Origin: Pseudomonadota bacterium
Lineage (GTDB): Bacteria > Pseudomonadota > Alphaproteobacteria > Acetobacterales > Acetobacteraceae
Assembly: GCA_021816925.1 (NCBI GenBank)
Contig: JAKAWQ010000031.1
Location: 1-42,430, forward strand
Direction of reading: 5' to 3'
DNA: 42,430 nt
Position 1 is the first letter of the stretch; every line of letters starts with the position of its first letter. Position numbers and translations under genes: made by a program. Positions 17,484-26,151 of the stretch are shown piece by piece. Below the pieces are notes generated by a model. The model saw only the letters and a list, made by a program, of their open reading frames with translations, did not search any database and was not told where the DNA came from.

Positions 17484-20400
17484 ATGAGCATCTCGGCGCC
17501 GTTCATCCGCCGTCCCATCGCGACCTCGCTCCTGATGGCGGCAATCGTGCTCATCGGTCTCGCAGCGTACCCCTTGCTGCCGATCGCCGCTCTGCCGAAC
17601 GTCGACTTTCCGACCATCGTCGTCTCCGCAAGTCTGCCGGGTGCAGATCCTTCAACCATGGCTGCAACCGTCGCGACGCCGCTCGAACGCCAGCTCGGCG
17701 AGATACCCGGAGTCTCGCAGATGACCTCGGTGAGCGTCCAGGGCAGCACCTCGGTCACCGTGCAGTTCTCGCTCGATCGCAGTATCAATGCCGCCGCCCA
17801 GGACGTGCAGGCCGCGATCAACGCCGCGGCCGGTCAATTGCCGAAAACACTGCCCAGCCCGCCCACCTACCGCAAGGTCAATCCGGCGGACGCGCCGATC
17901 CTGATCCTCTCCGTGTGGTCCAGGGCACTCCCTCTGACCACGGTCGACAACTACGCCGACAACGTGCTCGCGCAGCGGATCTCGCAGCTTCCGGGGGTTG
18001 CGCAGGTCTTCATCGGCGGCGCGCAGACGCCCGCCATCCGCGTGGAGGTTGATCCCGCGAAGCTCGCCGGCATGGGCCTCACGCTCGAGGATGTGCGCAA
18101 TTTCATTTTGAACGCCACGGTGGACAACCCGAAGGGAAGCATCAACACAGCCCACCGTGCCTTCGCCATCAACGCGAACGACCAAGTGACCACCGCGAGC
18201 GCATTCAACAATCTCGTCATCGCCTATCGTAATGGAGCCCCGGTGCGCGTCCGCGACATCGGCCGGGCTGTCAGCGGGGCGCAAAATGACCTTCTTGCGA
18301 GCTGGGAGAACGGTCGCCGCGCCATCCATCTTGTCATCTTCAAGCAGCCCGGGGCCAATGTCATTGCGACAGTCGACCGGGTCATGGCCGAGCTGCCGCG
18401 GCTTCAGGCCTCGATCCCGCCCTCGGTGCACGTTTCGGTGGTGGTTGACCGCTCGCAGAACATTCGCGCGACGGTGGCAGACGTGCAGCTCACGCTAGCC
18501 ATGGCACTCGGCCTCGTCGTGATGGTGGTGTTTCTGTTCCTGCGCAATCTCTGGGCTACGGTGATCCCGGCAATCACCATTCCGATTGCACTGATCGGCA
18601 CGTTTGCGGTCATGTACGTGGTCGGGTACAGCATCGACAACCTATCGATGATGGGCCTCACGATTGCGATCGGTTTCGTGGTCGACGATGCGATCGTAAT
18701 GCTCGAGAACATCTTCCGCCATATTGAGAAAGGCATGCAGCCGATGCAGGCGGCCTTGCAGGGGGCCGGCGAGATCGGCTTCACGATCGTCTCCATCAGC
18801 GCCTCCCTGATCGCAGTCTTTCTGCCGATCCTGCTGATGGGCGGCATCGTCGGGCGCGTCTTCCGTGAATTTGCCGTCACGGTGAGCATGGCCGTTGCGG
18901 TCTCGGCCTTTGTCTCCCTCACGCTGACGCCGATGATGGCCTCGCGCTTCCTTCGCCACGAGCCCAGGCACGGCGCGCTCTACCGAGCGGCCGAGCGCGC
19001 GTTCCTGAGCCTGGCCGAATTCTATCGTCGCACTCTCGGGGTCGCGCTCCGCCACCGCTTCATTACCCTGATGGTCTTCTTCGCCACGATGGCTCTCTCC
19101 GGTTATCTCTACGTTGTCATTCCGAAGGGGTTTTTCCCGCCGCAGGATGTGGGTCTCCTGATCGGCATCCTCGAGGGCGGCCAGGGCGCGTCCTTCCCAC
19201 ACATGGAGCGCCTCGTTGAACGGGCCAACGCGATCATCCGGCAGGACCCGGCGGTCGGCAACGTTTCGTCCATTCTTGGTGCAGGAATCGCCGGGCAGAC
19301 CGGCAACGACGCCCGCTTCTTCATCAATCTCAAGCCGTTCAGCGAACGCACTGCCAGCGCCCGGCAGGTCATCGCGCGCTTGCGGCCGAAACTGGGCCGC
19401 CTGGTCGGCGGCCGGATGTTCCTGCAGGCGGCGCAGGACGTGAACGTCGGTGGCATCGTCTCGAGGACGCAATATCAATATACGTTGCAAGACGCCAATC
19501 AGGCCGAGCTCTACCAGTGGGCGCTGAAGATTCTCGCCAAGCTACGCTCCCTGCCGATCCTGCGCGACCTCGCCACGGATCAGCAGATGTCCGGCCTTTC
19601 GGCCACCCTGATCATCGACCGCAATGCAGCTGCCCGATACGGCATCACGCCGACCGCCGTCGACAACATCCTCTATGATGCATTCGGCCAGCGGCAGATC
19701 ACCCAGTATTTCACCCAGTCCAACGCCTACTATGTGATTCTTGAAGTGTTGCCGCCGCTCCAGGACAAGCTTGCCACGCTCGACCAGCTTTACGTCCCAT
19801 CCTCCTCGGGCCAGCCGGTGCCGCTTGGAAACGTCGTCCATATCGACTCGCAGAAGGTAGCGCCGCTCTCGGTCAACCACGCCAATCAGTTCCCGGCGGT
19901 CACGCTGTCCTTCAATCTCGCCGAGGGTGCCGCGCTTGGCAACGCCGTTGCGGCGATTCAGAAGGCCGTCGCGTCCCTCGATCCGCCGGCGTCGCTCACC
20001 GGTACGTTCGAGGGTACGGCGGCGGCCTTCCGCTCCTCGCTTGCATCCGAGCCGTATCTGATCGCCGCTGCCATCGTCGCCGTCTACATCATTCTCGGCA
20101 TTCTCTATGAGAGCTATGTCCTGCCGCTGACGATCCTCTCCACCATTCCCTCCGCCGGAGTCGGCGCGCTTTTGATCCTGATCATTGCGCACTATGATCT
20201 CTCGGTGATTGCACTGATCGGCATCCTGCTGCTCATCGGCATCGTCAAGAAGAACGGGATCATGCTGGTGGATTTCGCGATCACCGCCGAGCGGCGTGAC
20301 GGCAAGCCGCCGCTCGAGGCGATCCGCGAGGCCTGCGCTCTTCGTTTCCGCCCGATCTTGATGACGACCATGGCTGCGATCTTCACCGGGTTGCCGCTGA

Positions 20401-20603
20401 TGCTTTTCCATGGTGCCGGCTCCGAACTCCGCCGCCCGCTCGGCTACACGATGGTGGGCGGCCTGGCAGTCAGCCAGATCCTCACGCTCTACACGACACC
20501 CGTCGTTTATCTTTACCTCGATCGGCTCCAGCACTGGCTGGCCCCGGGGCGGGCCCGGCATTACCCGGCGCTTGCGGCGAAGCTCGGCTCGCCGGCGGAC
20601 TGA
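17484..20603 (+). CDS. RND multidrug efflux permease (MdtB/MdtC-AcrB type)
   Basis: A 1039-residue hydrophobe/amphiphile efflux pump driven by protons, with the standard 12 helices and two large periplasmic loops. The proton-relay residues are all present: D401 and D402 in GFVVDDAIVMLEN (helix 4) and K923 in GIVKKNGIMLVDF (helix 10). The N-terminus MSISAPFIRRPIATSLLM is typical. It forms an operon with the adaptor upstream. No outer-membrane factor is encoded here, so a TolC-like channel must come from elsewhere. The 3' end is convergent with the small lipoprotein gene, with one base between the stop codons. Substrate range cannot be inferred. Confidence 0.95.
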   Translation: MSISAPFIRRPIATSLLMAAIVLIGLAAYPLLPIAALPNVDFPTIVVSASLPGADPSTMAATVATPLERQLGEIPGVSQMTSVSVQGSTSVTVQFSLDRSINAAAQDVQAAINAAAGQLPKTLPSPPTYRKVNPADAPILILSVWSRALPLTTVDNYADNVLAQRISQLPGVAQVFIGGAQTPAIRVEVDPAKLAGMGLTLEDVRNFILNATVDNPKGSINTAHRAFAINANDQVTTASAFNNLVIAYRNGAPVRVRDIGRAVSGAQNDLLASWENGRRAIHLVIFKQPGANVIATVDRVMAELPRLQASIPPSVHVSVVVDRSQNIRATVADVQLTLAMALGLVVMVVFLFLRNLWATVIPAITIPIALIGTFAVMYVVGYSIDNLSMMGLTIAIGFVVDDAIVMLENIFRHIEKGMQPMQAALQGAGEIGFTIVSISASLIAVFLPILLMGGIVGRVFREFAVTVSMAVAVSAFVSLTLTPMMASRFLRHEPRHGALYRAAERAFLSLAEFYRRTLGVALRHRFITLMVFFATMALSGYLYVVIPKGFFPPQDVGLLIGILEGGQGASFPHMERLVERANAIIRQDPAVGNVSSILGAGIAGQTGNDARFFINLKPFSERTASARQVIARLRPKLGRLVGGRMFLQAAQDVNVGGIVSRTQYQYTLQDANQAELYQWALKILAKLRSLPILRDLATDQQMSGLSATLIIDRNAAARYGITPTAVDNILYDAFGQRQITQYFTQSNAYYVILEVLPPLQDKLATLDQLYVPSSSGQPVPLGNVVHIDSQKVAPLSVNHANQFPAVTLSFNLAEGAALGNAVAAIQKAVASLDPPASLTGTFEGTAAAFRSSLASEPYLIAAAIVAVYIILGILYESYVLPLTILSTIPSAGVGALLILIIAHYDLSVIALIGILLLIGIVKKNGIMLVDFAITAERRDGKPPLEAIREACALRFRPILMTTMAAIFTGLPLMLFHGAGSELRRPLGYTMVGGLAVSQILTLYTTPVVYLYLDRLQHWLAPGRARHYPALAAKLGSPAD

Positions 20604-20604
20604 A

Positions 20605-20883
20605 CTACCGGGACGGGCTTGGGATCACGATGGGCGGACCGCCCGGCTGGAAAATGGTCGCGGTGCCGTTGCCGTTCGGCACCAGGGTTCTGGGCGGACC
20701 GCCACCAACGGGGTTGACAATGGCGATGCCCGCGCTCTGCCCGGCAACAGCACCGACGAAACCTTGCGGCCCAAAAACACTCGTGCCGGTCACCGGGAGC
20801 GCCGTTGGTCCTGCGGCGCCGCCGGCGCAGGAGGAGACAGTGAGGAAGAGCGCGAGCGGGGCTTTGCGGAGGAACTGCGGCAT
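20605..20883 (-). CDS. putative small Gly/Pro-rich lipoprotein
   Basis: A 92-residue protein with a basic start (MPQFLRKAPLALFL), a hydrophobic stretch and a lipobox-like VSSC with the cysteine near residue 19, so it is probably lipid-anchored after export. The mature part is low in charged residues and rich in glycine, proline and threonine, with FQPGGPPIVIPSPSR at the C-terminus. I do not recognise a named family. It is convergent with the RND permease and divergent from the DUF1800 gene. There is no clear Shine-Dalgarno, so the start could differ; two palindromes lie upstream. Confidence 0.55.
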   Translation of the reverse strand: MPQFLRKAPLALFLTVSSCAGGAAGPTALPVTGTSVFGPQGFVGAVAGQSAGIAIVNPVGGGPPRTLVPNGNGTATIFQPGGPPIVIPSPSR

Positions 20884-20971
20884 GCGGGAGAAATGGTCGC
20901 GGAACGCGCGTTTGCCAGGAGGTCCGTTTCCGGCCTTGTATTCCTGACCGATGAAGCGGAGAGAGTCCGGC

Positions 20972-20999
20972 GCGTCCGGACGCACGTTTCAATTTGAAA
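20972..20999. promoter_or_regulatory. two tandem palindromes in a divergent intergenic region
   Basis: GCGTCCGGACGC (20972-20983) is a perfect 12-base palindrome. Three bases later TTTCAATTTGAAA (20987-20999) is a perfect 6-bp inverted repeat around one T. They lie between the lipoprotein start (20883, minus) and the DUF1800 start (21036, plus), where an operator would be expected. No clear -35/-10 pair was found. The binding protein is unknown. Confidence 0.4.
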
Positions 21000-21035
21000 T
21001 GCACAATTAACGTAGATCGGCGCTAGGCTTTGCTC

Positions 21036-21759
21036 ATGAAACGCGCCGCCGCTCACGCGCTCACGCGTTTCGGCCTCCGTGCCGGCCCCTTGGACATCGC
21101 ACCCGCGGATCCGCGGGCTTGGCTTGCCGCGCAGCTCGAAGGCTCGGACTTGGGGCTAGCGATGCCACGTTTTCGCGCGCTGTCGAACGGCGCGGCGGCG
21201 CTCGCCGCGACGCAGGCGGACGCGCGGGAAAGGAAGCGGCTGCTCGCCGCCCGCACGCCGCTCAAGGGTCATTTCAAGTCCGAGGCGTTCTCGCTTTTTC
21301 TGAATGACGCGCGGGCCGAGCTCGACTGGGCGGTGGATACCCCCGCCCCGTTCCGCGAGCGGTTGGTTTGGTTCTGGGCCAACCATTTCACCGTCAGCAT
21401 CCGCCAGGGAGGCGTGCTCGCGCTCGCCGGCCTCCGCCGCGGGCGAGCGGGCCTGGCGCGCCGAGTTTCCCTACCTCATGATGCTGCGCAAGCTCGGCCA
21501 GCCGCTCTGGGCCGCGCTGTTGCCCAACGGCTGGTCGGACAGGGCGGCCGACTGGACGGGTTCCGATGCGGTGCTCGCACGCATCGGCTCCGGTTATGGC
21601 GAGGCATTGCGCACGCGGGTGGCCGATCCGTTTGAACTCGGCAACGCCGTGCTCGGCCCATTGCTCCACCCCGAGACCGCAACCGCGATCCGCTGTGCCG
21701 GATCGCGTGCCGAGGCGGTGAGCCTGCTGTTCGCCGCTCCTGAATTCCAGCGCCGATAG
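21036..21759 (+). pseudogene. DUF1800 family protein, internal deletion and frameshift
   Basis: DUF1800 proteins are exported proteins of unknown function, about 450-500 residues long, usually encoded next to a DUF1501 protein. Here the N-terminal part runs normally to RLVWFWANHFTVSIRQGG. Near 21430 it jumps, in another frame, to the family C-terminus (LRKLGQPLWAALLPNGW, then VLGPLLHPETATAI and LFAAPEFQRR). Roughly 200 residues of the central part are absent by comparison with the usual length. Loss of that much sequence cannot be a base-calling slip, so this is a genuine pseudogene unless the assembly is wrong. It is followed 26 bases later by the DUF1501 remnant. Confidence 0.75.
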
Positions 21760-21785
21760 CTCGGAAAGGTTCAGCGGAGATGCGC

Positions 21786-22589
21786 ATGCCTCTCACCCGG
21801 CGCGATACCCTCCTCGGCCTTTCCGCCGCCCTCGGCGCCGGGCGCGTGCGGCGCCGATGGTTCCATCACCTCGGGCTGGCTCAATCGTGTGCTTGCCGAA
21901 CTGCCGGCCGGCGGCGGCCCAGGGCTCGGGCTCTCGGTCGGGATGGGCATGCCGCTGCTGCGCGGCAAGGCAACCGTTGGCTCCTATGCGCTTACCGGCT
22001 CCGCCACGCCATCGCCCGATCTTTTTCAGCGCATCGCCGCGCTCAACGCGTCCGACCCGCTGCCGGGGCCGGCGATCACCGAGGGCTTGCGCGAACAGCA
22101 TTTCGATGAGGAAACATTTGCCGTGAACGGCGAGCCGGAACACGAGGCGCGCGGCGGCTACGACTTTCCTGCGCTGGCGGCCGCAGCGGGCAAGCTGCTG
22201 GCCGCGCCCGCCGGCCCGCGCATTGTGCGGCCTTCCAGTTGGAAGGTTGGGACACGCGCGGCAACCAGACGGCTCTTCTCCGTCGACCGCTTGCCTCGCT
22301 CGATGCCGGCCTGGTCGCGCTCAAGACAGCGCTCGGCCCCGATCACGGCACCGCCACGGTGGCCTTCCTGATCGGCGGGCCGGTTGCCGGAGGGCGCATC
22401 CGAGCAACCTGGCCGGGCCTTGGCCCCGGGAACCTCTTCCAGGACCGGGATCTCGCACCGACCGCGGATATCCGGGCGCTTGCCAAGGGCGCACTTGCGG
22501 CGCAGTTCGGCCTCTCTTCCGCGGCACTCGCCCGAATCTTCCCCGGGAGCGCGGCGGTGGAGGCGATGACCGGCCCGTTGCGGAGCTGA
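21786..22589 (+). pseudogene. DUF1501 family (Tat-exported) protein, deletions and frameshift
   Basis: The start PLTRRDTLLGLSAALGAG is a twin-arginine export signal of the kind DUF1501 proteins carry. The sequence then jumps near 21860, in another frame, to GSITSGWLNRVLAELP. It continues through RIAALNASDPLPGPAITEGL, shifts frame again near 22235 (LEGWDTRGNQTALL) and lacks another piece, about 25-30 residues by my recollection of the family, before DHGTATVAFLIGG. It ends normally at the TGA at 22587-22589. GGAG at 21776-21779 favours the ATG at 21786. Both members of the DUF1800/DUF1501 pair are damaged, consistent with loss of a shared function. Function of the intact family is unknown. Confidence 0.72.
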
Positions 22590-22763
22590 GGCCGAAGCGA
22601 AGAGGCGCCTTCGAACGTTTCAGGCGCGGGTTGGCCCGCATGGCAGCCTCGCGTGAATGATGGCACTCGCCGCGCTGGCACGCCGGCCGGGCTCGTCTAT
22701 GCTGCACCTGCGACCCCAGGGGGGCGATCCGCGCCAGGGCCAGCACAACGGGTCGCGAAAGGG

Positions 22764-23999
22764 ATGTCAGGCGTGAGTCAAAGCATCGCGGTTGGGAAAA
22801 GAGAGACCGGCCGCACCGCCTTTGCGGTTCTCGGTGCGATCAGCCTGTGCCACCTGCTCAACGATACAATGCAGACCTTGTTGCCCGCGATCTACCCGCT
22901 TCTGCGCTCCGGGCTCGCCCTCAACTTCGTGCAGCTTGGGCTCATCACGCTCGTGTTCCAGGCGACCGGGTCGCTTCTGCAGCCGCTGATCGGACGGTTC
23001 ACGGACCGCCGGCCACAGCCTTATTCGCTGCCGGTGGGGATGACCTTCACCATGGCGGGCATCCTCGTACTCGCCTCCTCCGAGCGCTATGCGCCACTCC
23101 TCCTCGGCGCGGCGTTGATCGGTATCGGCTCGTCGGTGTTTCATCCGGAGTCGTCCCGGCTTGCACGCGTCGCCTCGGGGGGGCGCTTCGGCCTTGCGCA
23201 GTCGCTTTTTCAGGTGGGCGGCAATCTCGGTCAGTCGCTGGCCCCGCTGCTGGTTGCGTTTTTCGTGCTGCCACGGGGGCGCGGAAGCTTGGCCTGGGTT
23301 GCCGGCCTTGCCCTGCTCGGAATCCTTGTGCTCACCGGGCTCGGACGGTGGTACCAGGCAAGCGGCGAGGCCCGGCCACGCCCGCACCACGCGCTTCAGG
23401 CGACCGGCCCGCTTGGCGAGCGCGAGACCCGGCGTGCGATCGCCGTGCTGATCGCGCTTATCTTCTCGAAGTTCTTCTATCTCGCGAGCATTACGAACTT
23501 CTACATCTTCTACCTGATGCAGCGCTTCCAGCTCGCACCCGCATCGGCACAGATCTGCCTCTTTGCCTTTCTCGCCTCGATCGCGACCGGCACGCTCGTC
23601 GGCGGGCCGCTCGGCGATCGAATCGGGCGGAAATATGTGATCTGGGGCTCCATCCTCGGCGTCCTGCCCTTCACGCTCGTACTTCCCTTTGCAGGGCTCG
23701 GCCTCACCATCGTGCTCAGTGTCGTCATCGGCCTCATCTTCTCGTCGGCCTTTTCCGCCATTCTCGTTTATGCGACGGAGCTTATGCCGGGTCGGGTTGG
23801 AACGATCTCGGGCCTCTTCTTCGGGCTGGCCTTCGGCATTGCCGGCCTGGGCGCGGCACTCTTGGGTGCGCTCGCGGACTGGACAAGCATCACCTTCGTT
23901 TATCATGTCTGCGCCTTTCTTCCGCTGATCGGCCTCCTTGCGGTGTTCCTGCCTGATCTTCGCCGGGAAGCCCGCCTGTCGCGCCGCGTGAGCACCTGA
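22764..23999 (+). CDS. MFS transporter, fosmidomycin-resistance (Fsr) type
   Basis: A 411-residue major facilitator with 12 predicted helices. The sequence GAISLCHLLNDTMQTLLPAIYPLLR in helix 1 (first 20 residues are the signature), FQATGSLLQPLIGRFTDR in the loop 2-3 region and SSVFHPESSRLAR are typical of the Fsr group. A loop 8-9 motif GPLGDRIGRKYV is also present. Known members export fosmidomycin or related small molecules; the true substrate here is unknown. The ATG at 22764 follows a GAAAGGG stretch and begins conserved sequence. It stands 174 bases after the DUF1501 remnant and 46 before the YkgJ gene. Confidence 0.9.
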   Translation: MSGVSQSIAVGKRETGRTAFAVLGAISLCHLLNDTMQTLLPAIYPLLRSGLALNFVQLGLITLVFQATGSLLQPLIGRFTDRRPQPYSLPVGMTFTMAGILVLASSERYAPLLLGAALIGIGSSVFHPESSRLARVASGGRFGLAQSLFQVGGNLGQSLAPLLVAFFVLPRGRGSLAWVAGLALLGILVLTGLGRWYQASGEARPRPHHALQATGPLGERETRRAIAVLIALIFSKFFYLASITNFYIFYLMQRFQLAPASAQICLFAFLASIATGTLVGGPLGDRIGRKYVIWGSILGVLPFTLVLPFAGLGLTIVLSVVIGLIFSSAFSAILVYATELMPGRVGTISGLFFGLAFGIAGLGAALLGALADWTSITFVYHVCAFLPLIGLLAVFLPDLRREARLSRRVST

Positions 24000-24045
24000 T
24001 GCCCGCCATTTTCCCGTCGCCCGCATCTGCCATAAGCTCGCCCCT

Positions 24046-24411
24046 ATGAGTGATGAACCGCGGCCTCTCGATTGCCTCCGCTGCCCGAGCTTCTGCTGCA
24101 AGATCGCGGGCTACGTCGAGGTGAGCGAGTACGACATCCGGCGTCTGGCGAAGTTCCTTGGCCTTACCAAGTGCGAATTCGAGGAAAAGCACATCGTCGA
24201 GCGGACGCGGCGAGGAAAGAAGCACATCAAGTCCGAGTTCGCCGCGTGTCAGTTCCTCGATTCGCGCCGGCGCTGCACCGTCTATCCTGCCCGCCCGACC
24301 GACTGCCGGGGCTATTATTGCTGGGAAGCCGAAGATCAGGCGGTCTATCGCGCCGCCGCCTTCCTGCAGACGCCGATCCGCGTCCAGCAGAAGGAGGACC
24401 GCAAGGCTTGA
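24046..24411 (+). CDS. YkgJ-type cysteine cluster protein
   Basis: A 121-residue UPF0153/YkgJ family protein likely to bind zinc or an iron-sulfur cluster. The cysteines follow the family layout: CLRCPSFCC near the N-terminus, then AACQFLD, RRCTVYPARPTDCRGYYCW in the second half. It starts at the ATG at 24046 and its TGA overlaps the TTG start of the next gene (TTGA), so the two are translationally coupled. That link to a ThDP enzyme may mean it serves that enzyme, but this is an inference; the family has no settled role. Confidence 0.85.
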   Translation: MSDEPRPLDCLRCPSFCCKIAGYVEVSEYDIRRLAKFLGLTKCEFEEKHIVERTRRGKKHIKSEFAACQFLDSRRRCTVYPARPTDCRGYYCWEAEDQAVYRAAAFLQTPIRVQQKEDRKA

Positions 24412-26139
24412 CCGCCGAGTCGCCGCTGCACACCATCGCAACCGCGATCCTCGAGACGCTGGCCGACGCCGGCGTTTCCTTTCTCTTTGCCAACTTCGGC
24501 TCCGACCATCCCGCCTTCATCGAGGCGCTGGCCGCAGCGCGCGGCACCGGCCGCACCGTACCTGCCGTCATCACCTGCCCGAACGAGATGGTGGCCATGA
24601 GCGCTGCGCACGGCGCGGCCCTCGTCACGGGGCACGCCGAAGCCGTGCTGGTGCACGTCGATTGCGGCACCCAGGCCCTTGCCGGCGCCGTGCACAATGC
24701 CGCCCGGGGCCACGTGTCGGTGCTGATCTTCGCCGGTCTTTCGCCCTTCACTCAGGAGGGCGAGCTTCGCGGCAGCCGCAACGAGTTCATCCACTGGCTG
24801 CAACACGTGCCTGACCAGCGCGGCATCGTACGCGGCTACGTGAAGTACGAGAACGAGATCCGGTCCGGCCGCAATGCCGGGCAGATCATTCGCCGTGCAC
24901 TTCAGTTCGCCGAGAGCGATCCCAAGGGCCCCGTGTATCTGACCGTCGCGCGCGAGGTGCTTGAGGAAGAGATTCCCCGCGGCAGTCATGATATCGGCGG
25001 CTTTCCGCGTATTGCGCCCGGCGCGATTGCCGAGGCCGAATTCAAGGCATTGGTTGCCGATCTGCTCGCGGCGAAGCGGCCGCTTATCGTGACGTCCCAT
25101 CTTGGGCGCAATCCGGAGGCCGTCGGCGCGCTCGCTAAGCTTGCTCGGAGGCTTGCGATCGGCGTCGTCGAGTCGGTGCCGAGCGCAATGAACTTCCCGG
25201 CCGACGACCCCTCGTATCTCGGAGTACAGTGGAGCGAATCGCGCCAGAACAAGGCGCTCGCGGAAGCTGATGTCGTGCTGGTCATCGAAAGTGACGTGCC
25301 TTGGATCCCGGTCGCGAACCGGCCGCACCCGAAGGTGCGCATCTATCATATCGATGTCGATCCACTGAAGGAGCGCCTGCCGCTCTGGCACATTCCTGCA
25401 CATGCCGTGTTCCGCGCCGATGCGGCTGGCGCACTTGGGCAGATCAACCATCGGCTTGCCAAAGTGCCCGAGGACGAGGCGCGGATTTCCGACCGCCGTC
25501 TTTCTCTTCGCCGCCGCCATGAGGAGTACGCCCGCAGCCTGCTCGAGCGCGAGCGATTGTCGGCGGCCGAGGTCACACCAGAATTCGCGATTGCCTCGCT
25601 CCGCCCGCATTTGGATGCGCAAACGATCATCCTGAACGAGGCGATCACATCTTATCCGCTCGTGATCAAACATCTCGGCGCAAGGCCTGGCGGCTCGGTC
25701 TTCGCGAGCGGCGGCGGATCACTCGGCTGGCATGGCGATGCTGCTATCGGAGTAGGCCTCGCATGCCCGGAGAAGACGGTCGTTGCCGTCGCCGGCGACG
25801 GTTCCTACCTATTTTCTGAGCCCGCAACGGTGCATTGGATGGCGCGTCAATACCGAACGCCGTTCCTCACTCTTGTTCTCAACAGCCGAGATTTGGCGGG
25901 CGCCGAAGCTCTCCACCCTCGCCCTTCACCCTTCAGGCTACGCAAGCCGTGCCAACGATCTGGGCGTCTCCTTCGATCCCCCACCCGACTATGCCGCCAT
26001 TGCCGCGGCCGCCGGCGGTGCCTTTGCCGCCATGGTTCGCAGGCCGGAGAAAATGGAAGCGGCGCTCGCGCACGCGTTCCGTGCCGTGCGCGAGGAGCAC
26101 CGTGCCGCTGTGGTCGATGTCTGGCTGCCGCGGCTTTGA
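24408..26139 (+). pseudogene. ThDP-dependent enzyme of the acetolactate synthase superfamily, frameshifted
   Basis: About 577 residues once joined. The pyrimidine domain has the cofactor-activating glutamate in CPNEMVAMSAAHGAAL. A central domain follows, then the diphosphate domain with GDGSYLFSEPATVHWMARQ. Just after LVLNS the frame breaks at the TTT at 25892-25894 (one extra T); the expected RAPKLSTLALHPSGYASR and the C-terminus continue in the other frame to the TGA at 26137-26139. The start is a TTG at 24408 overlapping the YkgJ stop, supported by AAGGAGG at 24391-24397. The substrate is not assignable; relatives are annotated only as ThDP-requiring enzymes. It is convergent with another ThDP enzyme 12 bases away. 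Confidence 0.8.
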
Positions 26140-26151
26140 GCCGTTGCCGCC

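Noticed and set aside
22767-24101. 444-codon minus-strand open frame opposite the MFS gene
   Set aside because: Highly charged mirror of membrane-protein codons with no family resemblance.
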